Assembly: GCA_016716365.1 (NCBI GenBank)
Contig: JADJWM010000018.1
Location: forward strand, 496,001 to 560,000
DNA length: 64,000 nucleotides
Direction of reading: 5' to 3'
Origin: Chloracidobacterium sp.
Lineage (GTDB): Bacteria > Acidobacteriota > Blastocatellia > Pyrinomonadales > Pyrinomonadaceae
The number at the start of each line of letters is the position of its first letter. The stretch's first letter is position 1. Below, piece after piece: positions 7,569-16,457 of this stretch. The notes below the pieces were generated by a model. The model saw only the letters and a list, made by a program, of their open reading frames with translations. It searched no databases and was not told the DNA's origin. A program made the position numbers and the translations under genes.

Positions 7569-9068
7569 GTGTTCAAAAAGATCCTCATCGCCAACCGTGG
7601 AGAGATCGCTTGCCGGATCATCCGGGCGTGCCGCGAGATTCGCATTGCAGCAGTGACCGTCTATTCCGACGCGGACCGCGACAGCCTCCATGTCCGCATG
7701 GCCGACGAAGCATACAATATCGGCCCGCCGGCGTCGTCGGAGAGCTATCTTAGCGGCGACAAGATTATCGACGCCGCAATGCGCTCCGGGGCCGAGGCGA
7801 TCCATCCGGGCTATGGATTCCTTTCTGAAAATGCCGGGTTTGTTCGACAGGTGCAGGAAGCTGGCCTCGTTTTCATAGGACCGCCGCCTGAGGCTATGGA
7901 AGCCATGGGCGGCAAGATGTCGGCCCGCCGCATTGCGATCGAGGCCGGCGTTCCGGTCGTTCCCGGCACGACTGAACCGCTGAAGAGCTTCGAGGAGGCC
8001 GCCGAAACTTCTGAAAGGGTCGGATACCCCGTAATGCTCAAGGCGTCGGCGGGAGGCGGGGGAAAGGGCATGCGGTTGGTCGATCGACCTGCAGAACTGC
8101 GTGCCGCATTTGATGCGGCGCGTTCGGAAGCGCTTTCAAGCTTCGGCGACGACGCGGTTTATATCGAAAAAGCGGTCGTCAGGCCACGGCACATCGAGAT
8201 CCAGGTATTTTCGGACACTCACGGAAATCATGTTCACCTCGGCGAACGCGAATGCTCCATCCAACGCCGCCACCAGAAGGTTATCGAAGAGGCACCCTCC
8301 CCGATAAACTCACCGGAACTTCGCGAGAAAATGGGACGATGTGCGGTGATGGTGGCGAAGGCGGTCGATTATGTCGGGGCGGGCACGGTCGAATTCCTTG
8401 TCTCAGACCTTGACCGGTCTTTCTATTTCCTTGAAATGAACACGCGGCTGCAGGTCGAGCATCCGGTCACCGAGCTTGTGACCGGGATCGACCTCGTCCG
8501 CGAGCAGATACGGGTCGCTGCGGGGGCGCCGCTCTCCTTCAGCCAGGAAGACGTCAAGATGAATGGGCACGCCATCGAATGCCGGATCTACGCCGAAGAT
8601 CCGGACAATAACTTTCTCCCGTCGCCCGGACGGATCGAACGCCTCCATATCCCGCAGGGACCCGGCGTTCGCGACGACGGCGGTGTTTACCAGGGGGCGG
8701 AAGTTTCCATTCATTACGACCCGATGATCTCGAAGTTCGCCGTGCATGGTAAAGACCGGACGGAAGCGATCGAGAGGATGAGGCGAGCTCTTGCCGAGTA
8801 CGAGATCGTCGGGATCAAGACCACTCTCCCGTTCTTTGTCGATGTGATGGAGGATGAGGAGTTTACCACCGGGAGGATCGATACAGGCTTCATCGAAGGA
8901 TGGAAGCAGCGGCGATCGGTCGCGGAACCCATGAAAAAAGAAAAGGACCTTGCCGTGATCGTTGCGGCCGTTGCCTATGCGGGCCGCCGAAAGGCCGCCC
9001 CTTCGTCGAGTTCTGCAGCGTCGAGCAAATGGGTGATCGAGGGAAGGCGTGCCGCCCTTGGCAGGTGA
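7569..9068 (+). CDS. accC: Biotin carboxylase (acetyl-/acyl-CoA carboxylase subunit, AccC-like)
   Basis: ATP-dependent carboxylation of biotin on a carrier protein. The GTG start at 7569 gives MFKKILIANRGEIACRIIRAC, the standard N-terminus. The ATP-grasp glycine loop is SAGGGGKGMRLV (about 160-171). HLGERECSIQRRHQKVIEE and the catalytic EMNTRLQVEHPVTEL (about 287-301) follow. At 499 residues it is about 50 longer than E. coli AccC. The tail (DLAVIVAAVAYAGRRKAAPSS then SKWVIEGRRAALGR) resembles the ends of subunits from acyl-CoA or pyruvate carboxylases. No biotin-carrier or carboxyltransferase gene is next to it, so the exact complex is open. The 240 bp upstream hold no gene. Confidence 0.93.
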   Translation: MFKKILIANRGEIACRIIRACREIRIAAVTVYSDADRDSLHVRMADEAYNIGPPASSESYLSGDKIIDAAMRSGAEAIHPGYGFLSENAGFVRQVQEAGLVFIGPPPEAMEAMGGKMSARRIAIEAGVPVVPGTTEPLKSFEEAAETSERVGYPVMLKASAGGGGKGMRLVDRPAELRAAFDAARSEALSSFGDDAVYIEKAVVRPRHIEIQVFSDTHGNHVHLGERECSIQRRHQKVIEEAPSPINSPELREKMGRCAVMVAKAVDYVGAGTVEFLVSDLDRSFYFLEMNTRLQVEHPVTELVTGIDLVREQIRVAAGAPLSFSQEDVKMNGHAIECRIYAEDPDNNFLPSPGRIERLHIPQGPGVRDDGGVYQGAEVSIHYDPMISKFAVHGKDRTEAIERMRRALAEYEIVGIKTTLPFFVDVMEDEEFTTGRIDTGFIEGWKQRRSVAEPMKKEKDLAVIVAAVAYAGRRKAAPSSSSAASSKWVIEGRRAALGR

Positions 9069-9127
9069 TCTCCGATCCGGCCGAAGGCCAAAGCCGGCGT
9101 TCTGAAACGTGCCCGGCCAAAAAATAA

Positions 9128-9151
9128 AGCGGACGGCCGAGGCCGCCCGCT
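9128..9151 (-). terminator. Intrinsic terminator for the minus-strand gene at 9179
   Basis: An 11-bp near-perfect stem (AGCGGACGGCC / GGCCGCCCGCT, one mismatch) with a GA loop. On the minus strand it is followed by TTTATTTTTT. It lies between the convergent accC and the DUF11-like gene. Confidence 0.85.
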
Positions 9152-9178
9152 CCAGATCAACTATGGTGAATGTCGGCC

Positions 9179-10663
9179 TTACCGTCCCGCCTTTGAGGGG
9201 GCAGATCTGACCGCTGAGCCAACCACGCTCTGTTCGCTGATAACGCCCACGAACGCCAGGCCCGTGACATTGTCCACCAAAGTGAACATGACCGGTTCGC
9301 TGTTGAAGACGTATCGCTTGTGTTGGACAGCAACGATATACAGGTCGCCCACTTCCAGCTCATCTACCATGAAGTTGCCCAGGGCATTGGTTCTTGCCGT
9401 CCGCAGTTCGCCGGTGGCGGCATTCGTAACCATGACCAGAGCGTTCGCGATCGGGTTGCCTTTAGCCGTTCTCACCTGGCCTTCGACGAAAGCGTCGGCA
9501 CGCGTCGGCGCTTTGATCCGGGCGATCGTTGCGTTAAGGATGTCGACATCCTGAAGTTGGAGGAGGCTGTCCTCCGAAGGAATGTCGATCCCGAAGATGG
9601 TGGTGTTCGTCCAGTCGATCGCGTCCGTCTTGACGGTGCCTGAGATCTGATTTCCACGGCCAAGGGCCTGATTGTAAAGGATCTGGCCGTCCGGATAAGA
9701 GCCGCCGCCGACCGGGCCTAAATTGATCGTCGTCTGGAGTTTCATCTGGATACGTCCTCCTACGGGAAGGATGGCACCCGGTGCCAGCATGTCCGAAGTC
9801 GAATCGTCACCGATGCCGTCATAAGCCGCGTTCCGCGACCCGGTCGCACCGCCGCTCAGGACAGTCACGATGTTCGAACCGGGAACGAGCGTAAGGTTGC
9901 CGGTGAACTCGCCGTCGACAACGCTGATCTCGTCACGAATATTAAAGCCCGTGATATCGATCTGACAGTTGTTAATAAAGTCTATGGTCCACTCGAGCGT
10001 ATCGCCGGGAACTACCGACGGACCGCCCGGACGGATATTCGACCTTCGGACCGACTTGTAGCCGAGCGCGGTCGCCTGCGGCGGTCCGCAATTCTCACCA
10101 GCGCCGATTTCCGGAACATCTTTGCGGATCCCCTCGCCTGAATTGCTGCCGTCCAATCCAACCGCCAACTTTGGCTTGCGCGTCAGCGTATAACGGACGT
10201 CGACCATTGTCGGTTCGGTGGACCTGTAAACAGGGACTTCCGCACCGTTCGAATTGAACGAAGCGATAAGGTCGCGAACGGACTGGTTGTCATATTCCGC
10301 CAAAATGATGAACACACCGCCGGTAACGGTTTTGTTATCCACGCGGCTTGCGGTCGCGAAAAGTTCGCGGCCTTCAATTCCCATTTCGGGACTGACAGCC
10401 CATTTGACCGGAACATTGTTCTCAATAAGAAGGTTTGCAAGGCCGTAGGCCCTGAGGTTCGAAGTTGTGCCGGCCGTGTTACGTTTGTTGATCCCGTCCA
10501 TCGGGATTACCAACGCACCCGCGTCGAGGCTCTCCGGCTGCGCAGAGCGAACCGACGGCTCCTGTGCAAGGCCGGCGGAGGCCAAGACGCAAAGAACGAA
10601 GACAAACGTAAGCGCATGGAACGTTTTGCTTCTCATTGCTTGTAAATAAATATTGGTTCTCAT
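9179..10663 (-). CDS. Secreted DUF11-like protein with carboxypeptidase-regulatory-like C-terminal module
   Basis: About 494 residues. I chose the ATG at 10663 because GAGAGGAG lies 11 bases upstream of it; the ATG further upstream precedes that ribosome site. A signal peptide is evident in SKTFHALTFVFVLCVLASAGLAQEP. The N-terminal third (LVIPMDGINKRNTAG on) is of unknown fold. The middle has PGDTLEWTIDFINNCQIDITGFNIRDE, typical of DUF11 beta-sandwiches in surface proteins. The last 90 residues (VEGQVRTAKGNPIANALVMV to FTLVDNVTGLAFVGV) form a carboxypeptidase-regulatory-like module shared with the next three secreted genes. Probably an outer-surface structural protein. Confidence 0.75.
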   Translation of the reverse strand: MRTNIYLQAMRSKTFHALTFVFVLCVLASAGLAQEPSVRSAQPESLDAGALVIPMDGINKRNTAGTTSNLRAYGLANLLIENNVPVKWAVSPEMGIEGRELFATASRVDNKTVTGGVFIILAEYDNQSVRDLIASFNSNGAEVPVYRSTEPTMVDVRYTLTRKPKLAVGLDGSNSGEGIRKDVPEIGAGENCGPPQATALGYKSVRRSNIRPGGPSVVPGDTLEWTIDFINNCQIDITGFNIRDEISVVDGEFTGNLTLVPGSNIVTVLSGGATGSRNAAYDGIGDDSTSDMLAPGAILPVGGRIQMKLQTTINLGPVGGGSYPDGQILYNQALGRGNQISGTVKTDAIDWTNTTIFGIDIPSEDSLLQLQDVDILNATIARIKAPTRADAFVEGQVRTAKGNPIANALVMVTNAATGELRTARTNALGNFMVDELEVGDLYIVAVQHKRYVFNSEPVMFTLVDNVTGLAFVGVISEQSVVGSAVRSAPSKAGR

Positions 10664-11376
10664 AGTTGATCCGACTCCTCTCAATTTCATTCTAAAAGCG
10701 GCCTGTTACCTTCAGATCTTCTCCATATCAATGGCCCATCAGCTGCCGCGTTGGATGGGACAAATAAATGCCGGCCATACCGGGCCAATGGCCAGTTATG
10801 GACGGCCAGTATTCAAAAGAACCAATGACGGCTGCTGCCAGCCTGCCGGTTTTTCGAGTAATCGTTGCTTACGCGAAGTTTTAACATAAGTCCTTTTGAA
10901 AGTAAATGAATTTCCTTTCGTCTCCTTATCGCCGTCAGTGACTTACTAACCAATCCTTGTCACTTCGGCGAAAAACCCCCGCCGCCGGCCTCTCTGAGCC
11001 GCGTTTTATTCTCGGGACCTCGCTCTTGCGAAGATTGACGGCCCTTAATTTCTTTCCTGCAAGATATAGTTAATCAGAAAGTTGTTCCAAAAAATGTATG
11101 GATTTTACATAAGGCGCTAAAACTTGTTTTGAAAAGGGACCGTGAGGGGGGCCATTGTTTATAGGATCCGGTGGGCATAAGGATTGTCCGCACCCGTGGA
11201 AGGGCCTTCTGGACCATAACAAAAAGGGCCGTCCGGACTACGGATGGCCTTGGTCAGCTCATGACGCATGGTGCGGCTCTGTCAAAGGCTCCGGTTCTTT
11301 CGACTCTGTCCGATCCAGCCTTTGTATCGCTGAACTCAAGCTCAAGCGATAACGAAAGTCACTTAGAATTGAAAAA
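10664..11376. other. Gene-free gap of about 700 bp
   Basis: No convincing coding frame on either strand. It contains the ribosome site of the gene at 9179 and short GC-rich inverted segments around 10730-10810 (GGCCCATC..., GCCGGCCATACCGGGCC). It would hold the promoter of the 9179 gene on its right part. I recognise no riboswitch. Confidence 0.5.
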
Positions 11377-11403
11377 GGCCTGCCCGCCAATGGCGAACAG
11401 GCC
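11377..11403 (-). terminator. Intrinsic terminator after the subtilase gene
   Basis: Hairpin GGCCTG-cc-CGCC / GGCG-aa-CAGGCC with an AAT loop. On the minus strand it ends in TTTTTC, 50 bp past the stop of the protease gene. Confidence 0.8.
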
Positions 11404-11454
11404 GAAAAAACCAATTTCTCTTTTATTCAGCCGCTCTGTGCGGCGAGCGTGAAC

Positions 11455-12915
11455 CTATTTCGGCGTACCGACAAACGCGGATGCCGTGAGATCCTCGCCC
11501 AGCGTGAACGTGAATGGAAGGTTCTCGAACGTGTACCTCTTGCTCTGGACATTGATCATGTAGAACCCGCCGACCGGAACGTCCTCGAAGGTGAAATAGC
11601 CGAATGCGTTCGAGATCGCGGCACGCGGTTCGCCGCCGGAGACATTCTGAAGTACAACGACCACATTGCGAAGCCCGCGGCCGTTGCCATCGATGACGGA
11701 GCCGGTTATCGTCGCGTCGGCGGCCGTCGGGACGTTCGGTGCTGTGAACAGCATCATGTTCGGGGAACCGTCGGACATGCTTTCCATTTCGCCGTCGGTT
11801 GCCTCGCCCATGATCGCCGTGAACGCATCCGATGGAGCGGCGCTCTGATTATCTTCAAGATACAGCGCTACCGCACCGGAAACGTGCGGGGCGGCCATCG
11901 ACGTACCGCTGATAGTATGGACAGCCGTGTCGTTCCAGGCCCAGGCCGAAGGGATGCTGATTCCCGGAGCGAACAGATCGACGCAGCTTCCGTAATTAGA
12001 GAATGACGCACGGGCGTCGGCTTGCGTCGAGGCGCCAACCGTGATCGCCGTTGAAAGTCGAGCGGGCGAGTAATTGCAGGCACTGCCGTTATTATTTCCG
12101 GCAGCGACGACAAAGGTTATACCTGAATCGATAGCTCCCTGAACGGACGAGTCCATTATTTCAGAACCCCATCCTCCCATGCTCATATTGGCAACCGCCG
12201 GCAGCTGACGATTTGCAGTTAGCCAGTCGATGCCTTCGATGGCCGTTGCGGTCGTGCCGATGCCGTTACAACCCAGCACACGGATGCCGTAAAGGCTTAC
12301 GTTTTTCGCTATGCCGTAGGTAACGCCGCCGATCGTGGATGCCACGTGCGTGCCATGGCCATGGCAGTCATTGCCGTTCTGTCCGTCGCCGATCGAATCG
12401 TAAACTACCGAAGCTCGGCCCTGGAACTGTTCATGCGTGACCCGAATGCCCGTGTCGACAACATAGACATTCACGCCGTTTCCGGTCTTCGTGTAGTTAT
12501 ACGTTTGGTCAAGCGGCACGTTCCGCTGGTCTACCCGATCGAGGCCCCAGGGGGCGCTCGCCTGAGCTTCGGCCACGGAAATGTATGAATCCTCTTCGAC
12601 GAAGAGGACGTTCGGATCGCTGCTCAACGCATGGGCGGCCTTTTCGGTCATCTCGACCGAGAACCCCTGGATTGCGTTTCTGAACACTTTGTCTACGGCC
12701 CCGCCGTACTTCGCCGTCAACCGGGCGGCGGCGTCAGGAGATTCTTCGCCCTCTGAACGCATAGCGTCCGCGTTCAGGGCTACAATATAGCGGTTGGGTA
12801 CCGGGTTGGCAGATCTCTTTAGTTTCGAGGTTCGACCCTCGGTCTCTGAGGGCAGGAAGGAAATTGCGGCTGCGGTGACGGCAAGAACCGTCAGGAAGAT
12901 CCAGGTTTTTTTCAT
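11455..12915 (-). CDS. Secreted subtilisin-like serine protease (S8) with C-terminal regulatory-like module
   Basis: A 486-residue extracellular protease. A signal peptide (1-27) is followed by an inhibitor I9-type prodomain (about 38-115, RYIVALNAD to VLFVEEDSYISV) and the S8 domain (about 120-380). The catalytic triad is complete: Asp154 in YVVDTGIRVTH, His187 in DCHGHGTHVAS and Ser339 in ISGTSMAAPHVSG, with the oxyanion Asn in AAGNNNG. The last 85 residues (ITGSVIDGNGRGLRNVVVVL to ASAFVGTPK) are the same carboxypeptidase-regulatory-like module found in the genes at 9179, 13468 and 14655. The prodomain predicts autocatalytic activation outside the cytoplasm. Likely role: nutritional or surface proteolysis. 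Confidence 0.95.
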   Translation of the reverse strand: MKKTWIFLTVLAVTAAAISFLPSETEGRTSKLKRSANPVPNRYIVALNADAMRSEGEESPDAAARLTAKYGGAVDKVFRNAIQGFSVEMTEKAAHALSSDPNVLFVEEDSYISVAEAQASAPWGLDRVDQRNVPLDQTYNYTKTGNGVNVYVVDTGIRVTHEQFQGRASVVYDSIGDGQNGNDCHGHGTHVASTIGGVTYGIAKNVSLYGIRVLGCNGIGTTATAIEGIDWLTANRQLPAVANMSMGGWGSEIMDSSVQGAIDSGITFVVAAGNNNGSACNYSPARLSTAITVGASTQADARASFSNYGSCVDLFAPGISIPSAWAWNDTAVHTISGTSMAAPHVSGAVALYLEDNQSAAPSDAFTAIMGEATDGEMESMSDGSPNMMLFTAPNVPTAADATITGSVIDGNGRGLRNVVVVLQNVSGGEPRAAISNAFGYFTFEDVPVGGFYMINVQSKRYTFENLPFTFTLGEDLTASAFVGTPK

Positions 12916-13153
12916 TTGTTGCTCCGGGAAATTCTAAATGTAGTGTTGGGATAGGTTGGACAGTCAACTATGGGGCTTGGGGCCGGTCCAAAAACAAGGT
13001 ACAACAGACAACAACATGCGTCAACACTTTTTCTCGTTTTGACCTGAAAAATAGGGCTTTTCGGTCAAATTGACCGAGAAAAAACGCGATATGGAATTTC
13101 GAAAGCAAACGGGTAGAATGGAAGTGACAGTCAATTGGAACGCAGGAGGGTGC

Positions 13154-13363
13154 ATGGAGGAACTTCTTCGGAAACTGGTTGGGACCAGGATCGACGTCAA
13201 TTGCGGGACGAACATTTTTTATCGCGGTGAAGTGATGAGCTCCGCCGGCGGGATCCTTGAGCTTCGGGATGAGGACGGCCGCGAGGTGTTCATTGCCGAG
13301 GACAGGATCACGGCCATCTCTCCTTGCAAGGACCAGACATCGCGCCCCGGATTCATCATCTAA
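13154..13363 (+). CDS. Small Sm-like beta-barrel protein (69 aa)
   Basis: AGGAGG at 13144-13149, four bases before the ATG at 13154, sets this start. The product begins MEELLRKLVGTRIDVNCG and continues with GEVMSSAGGILELRDEDGREVFIAEDRITAISPC. The alternating short strands and the GRxVxV...G.V......LEL....G...I....I..I pattern look like a compact Sm/LSm-like barrel of the kind annotated as MM_0924-family proteins in some genomes. Function unknown. It is the only plus-strand gene in this secreted cluster. Confidence 0.65.
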   Translation: MEELLRKLVGTRIDVNCGTNIFYRGEVMSSAGGILELRDEDGREVFIAEDRITAISPCKDQTSRPGFII

Positions 13364-13376
13364 CCCGAACGAAGAA

Positions 13377-13401
13377 AATGCCCGGAATTGATCCGGGCAT
13401 T
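13377..13401. terminator. Bidirectional-looking terminator between convergent genes
   Basis: Perfect 9-bp stem AATGCCCGG / CCGGGCATT with a 7-base loop. The T-rich tail (ATTTTCTTC) is on the minus-strand side, so it mainly serves the gene at 13468. Confidence 0.8.
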
Positions 13402-13467
13402 CTCGCATTCAAATCAAAGGAAACAATGGATCGAACTGAATGATGATCTAGTTCGAGCGCGAGCCGA

Positions 13468-14265
13468 TCATTCGCGAGGATCAGCCATGAAGTTCACATC
13501 GGTGAGACTGTCATCGAGCGATACGATACGCTGCTTCTCGGGGAACGAGTACCGCTTGTGGCTGACGTTAAGGATATAGAGTTCATTAACGTCCAGTCCG
13601 CCGAAGTTGTAGAAGCCGAACGGATTCGTCATCACGATCCTTGCTTCGCCGGTATTGCCGTTGATAAGGATCAGCTGAGCTTTCGAAATGCCCAGGCCGT
13701 TCGAATCGACAACCCGTCCGCTGATGGCGCCATCGCCCGCGGTCGAGCCCACGTTGTCATAGCAGAGGACCACGGAAACGATCGAGCCAGGTTCGCCGGG
13801 GTTAAGGTCGGTGTCGCCTGTCGCATAGGGTTTATAAGGATATGCCCACGAGCCGCTGGCATAGCGGATGATCACGGCGGTGATAGCCCATTGCGAAGTC
13901 CAGCTGGTCACGGCGGAGGCGGTCGATGCGATCGTGAACTGAACGGTCGCGTCTTCAGGCCCGTCGACGACACGGTCGGTGCCGTCCGTAAAGTTATGGA
14001 CGCCATTCAAGGCCGAGCCGGTAAGGGTCACCGAGTCATTCTTGACGATGTGCGAAAAAGCCGGATCCGGTGAACCGTTCAGTTTCGCGCAGGTTATGTT
14101 CACACTGTTGAAAAAGATCGGTGCTACCGATGCCGAAGGGGCGTCAACGATGTTAGGGATGCTTTTCGTTATCTGGACCTTCTGTCCAAATGAAAGCGAG
14201 GTCAGGGCGCAAAGAACCAAAAAGGTCAGCGCGAGCCTCAAACTGCCAATACGGGTATCCATCAT
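13468..14265 (-). CDS. Secreted protein with C-terminal regulatory-like module, paralogue A
   Basis: A 265-residue secreted protein. AGAGGAGAG lies about ten bases before the start, and the signal peptide (SLRLALTFLVLCALTSLSFGQ) is clear. The unique N-terminal part has VAPIFFNSVNITCAKLNG and SWAYPYKPYATGDTDLNPGE. The last 90 residues are the shared module (GAISGRVVDSNGLGISKAQL, then TNPFGFYNFGGLDVNELYI, then SHKRYSF). It is clearly paralogous over its whole length to the gene at 14655, so this is a tandem duplication. No catalytic motif. Confidence 0.8.
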   Translation of the reverse strand: MMDTRIGSLRLALTFLVLCALTSLSFGQKVQITKSIPNIVDAPSASVAPIFFNSVNITCAKLNGSPDPAFSHIVKNDSVTLTGSALNGVHNFTDGTDRVVDGPEDATVQFTIASTASAVTSWTSQWAITAVIIRYASGSWAYPYKPYATGDTDLNPGEPGSIVSVVLCYDNVGSTAGDGAISGRVVDSNGLGISKAQLILINGNTGEARIVMTNPFGFYNFGGLDVNELYILNVSHKRYSFPEKQRIVSLDDSLTDVNFMADPRE

Positions 14266-14654
14266 ATTTCAATTCTCTCCTCTCAAGGCACAGGGTGCCA
14301 AAATCGAGCGCTCGAATACGGGCGCAAACAACTAAAACTACGCGAGTTCCAGAATCTTAGCACAGTTTTTCCGAATTTGAACCAAAAAAATTATCAAATT
14401 CGAATAACTTTTTTTCAGGCCCGAGAACCCGAAATCACGCTCTGGTTTCGCTAAATAGAACGAATAATAGACGATGCGGTTCCCTGATTTTGCCGACCTA
14501 TCGTTTGAACCGCTGTATTTCGGCAGCTTATTGCCTATGCAAACCCGTTTCTTATTGGGGTCCCCCCGCCCGCGGCTAACGCAAAGATCAATAAGCGGCT
14601 CATGCCCAACCTCGGCGCATTCGTCGCGGGCACGAGGCACGAGGTTCAATCACG
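14266..14654. other. Intergenic stretch between the tandem paralogues
   Basis: No credible gene. The part just upstream of paralogue A is AT-rich (AAAAAAATTATCAAATTCG around 14385-14402) and could hold its promoter. I could not align a clear -35/-10 pair. Confidence 0.45.
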
Positions 14655-15479
14655 TCAATGTGCCGCGACTGCCGTAAAATGCACATCGGTAAGGTTCTCC
14701 CAAAGCGAAACGATCCTTTGTTTCTCACCAAAAGCGAATTTATGGTGACTTACATTCAAGACGTAGATCTCGTTAATGTCGAGGCCCTGAAATGAGTAAT
14801 AGCCGAACGGGTTTGTCCTTGAGATCATCGCTTCACCGGTGGCTCCGTTGATAAGGATAAGTTGTGCCTTTCCGATCCCATTGCCGAACTGATCGATGAC
14901 GCGGCCGTTGATCATTCCGTCTCCGGCGGTCGGGCCAAGCGGATCGCCATAACAAAAGGTCACGTGGCTAAGACCTTGACTTGCACCCGGATCCAGATCT
15001 GAATCGCTCTGCGCCGAGGGCTTGTAAGGGTAAACATATGCGTTGGGCCCAAGTTTCATGATCACCGCGGTCACGGCCATCGTCGAACTCCATGAGAAGA
15101 TCTGCGATGCACCCGAATTGATCGTTACCGTCTTGTCGGCGTTTTGCGGCCCTACAACTATGCGGCCTGAGCCGCTCGTGAACGGATACGTGCCATTCGG
15201 GTCGCTAAAGTCGAGTTTTAGCTCATTGTCCGAAACAATATGCGAAAACCTCGGATCCGAGGACGCATTTAAGGTCGAGCAGCTCGGGTTGCCTTGTCCC
15301 CCGCCGCCGGTGAAGAAAACCGGCTCGACCGATGCATTTACTGTCGAAACAACGTACTTAACTGCCTTGACCTTGACTGGTGCTTCAAAGCCGGCCTGTC
15401 CATTTATGGAAGCGGCGAAAGCCGAAATAATAAGTATTGATACCAACGAAAATGATTTGCCGAAATTGCCTGGTCTCAT
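14655..15479 (-). CDS. Secreted protein with C-terminal regulatory-like module, paralogue B
   Basis: A 274-residue protein with AAGGAG six bases before the ATG and a signal peptide (KSFSLVSILIISAFAASINGQ). It shares with paralogue A the segments VEPVFF, CSTLNASSDPRFSHIVSDN, YVYPYKPSAQSDSDLDPG and the C-terminal module (MINGRVIDQFGNGIGKAQLI, then TNPFGYYSFQGLDINEIYV, then HHKFAF). Identity is highest in the C-terminal module, suggesting stronger constraint there. Function unknown. Confidence 0.8.
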   Translation of the reverse strand: MRPGNFGKSFSLVSILIISAFAASINGQAGFEAPVKVKAVKYVVSTVNASVEPVFFTGGGGQGNPSCSTLNASSDPRFSHIVSDNELKLDFSDPNGTYPFTSGSGRIVVGPQNADKTVTINSGASQIFSWSSTMAVTAVIMKLGPNAYVYPYKPSAQSDSDLDPGASQGLSHVTFCYGDPLGPTAGDGMINGRVIDQFGNGIGKAQLILINGATGEAMISRTNPFGYYSFQGLDINEIYVLNVSHHKFAFGEKQRIVSLWENLTDVHFTAVAAH

Positions 15480-15671
15480 TTTAAACTCCTTGATCTACAG
15501 CAATGGGCGGGTCAGTGCCCAGCAGGTTTTTTCTTATTTGTGTACCAAGCCTAAACGTATAACGGCATACATTTTCCAGTAATCTGAACGGGGCGAATCG
15601 GCAGGGTTTTGTTCGACAGATTACGCAAGCCAGGTTGGAGCTTATCGTTCACTGAATGCGGGCAAACATAA

Positions 15672-15705
15672 AAGTGCCCGGCAGTTATTGGCTCACCGGG
15701 CACTT
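15672..15705 (-). terminator. Intrinsic terminator for the NlpC/P60 gene
   Basis: Stem AAGTGCCCGG / CCGGGCACTT with a 14-base loop. On the minus strand it runs into TTTTATGTTTG, 24 bp past the stop at 15729. Confidence 0.85.
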
Positions 15706-15728
15706 CTCAAATGAATTCTTGGATTCGG

Positions 15729-16457
15729 TTATTTTTCGATGGGCCCTTCGGCCGGAGGCGGCGTAGTCGGCAGGCGGCGGAAACCGACGATGCGTTTTTC
15801 CCAATAACCTTTGAAAGGAGAGTAAGTGATGCCTTTGCTGGAAGACGCGTGATAGAAGCCGTTTTCGTCCGCGACGATGCCCATATGGCCGAGCCGGTTC
15901 ATAAAGACGAGTGTGCCGAACTTGTAACGGTCGTCGCCGGTCACGGGCACGCTGGCTTCCCAAAGCGAACGTGCGCTCGAGCGGATAAAGCCGACGCCCG
16001 CATCCCTGAAGACGGCCCAAACAAATCCGGAGCAATCATATCGATTCGGACCCGACGAGCCGTAAAGATATGGAATGCCGAGCCGAGATTGGATCCCGCG
16101 AAGTATCAGATTCGATGTCCCGGCGGAATAGACGATCCGGCCGGCGGCGATCGATCCCATTCCGTTCATCGCGTTCGTCGCGCGAGACGATGCGGTCGCT
16201 TTCACAAGCGGCGGGGCGGTCGGTTTTTCCGGGATCGAGATGTCGTTGGTTAAGACGGGTCGGGATGGACGGCTGGTCGGCTGGGTCGAAACAAGCGGCT
16301 TTTGGCTTTCGGGCGGAGCGGCCGGCTGATTGACCGGCTGGCTTGAGACGGACCTGACCACGCGTGGGCGGTCGGCTCCGGTAGATTGTCCGAAAGCTGT
16401 TGCGGCAAATGCTGCCGCTGCGAAACAGGCTGCTGAGGCCTTCTTTAGATCGATCAA
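15729..16457 (-). CDS. Secreted NlpC/P60 peptidoglycan hydrolase
   Basis: Predicted cell-wall endopeptidase. I place the start at a TTG (16457) because GGAGGA lies six bases upstream and it gives a clean signal peptide MIDLKKASAACFAAAAFAAT; the ATG at 16499 precedes that ribosome site and spoils the signal. A proline-rich linker (about 25-95) leads to the NlpC/P60 domain. The Cys nucleophile is in YDCSGFVWAVFRDAG, the His in RLGHMGIVADENG and the third polar residue in FYHASSSKG. About 242 residues with the TTG start. Likely role: cell-wall remodelling in the periplasm. Confidence 0.9.
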   Translation of the reverse strand: MIDLKKASAACFAAAAFAATAFGQSTGADRPRVVRSVSSQPVNQPAAPPESQKPLVSTQPTSRPSRPVLTNDISIPEKPTAPPLVKATASSRATNAMNGMGSIAAGRIVYSAGTSNLILRGIQSRLGIPYLYGSSGPNRYDCSGFVWAVFRDAGVGFIRSSARSLWEASVPVTGDDRYKFGTLVFMNRLGHMGIVADENGFYHASSSKGITYSPFKGYWEKRIVGFRRLPTTPPPAEGPIEK

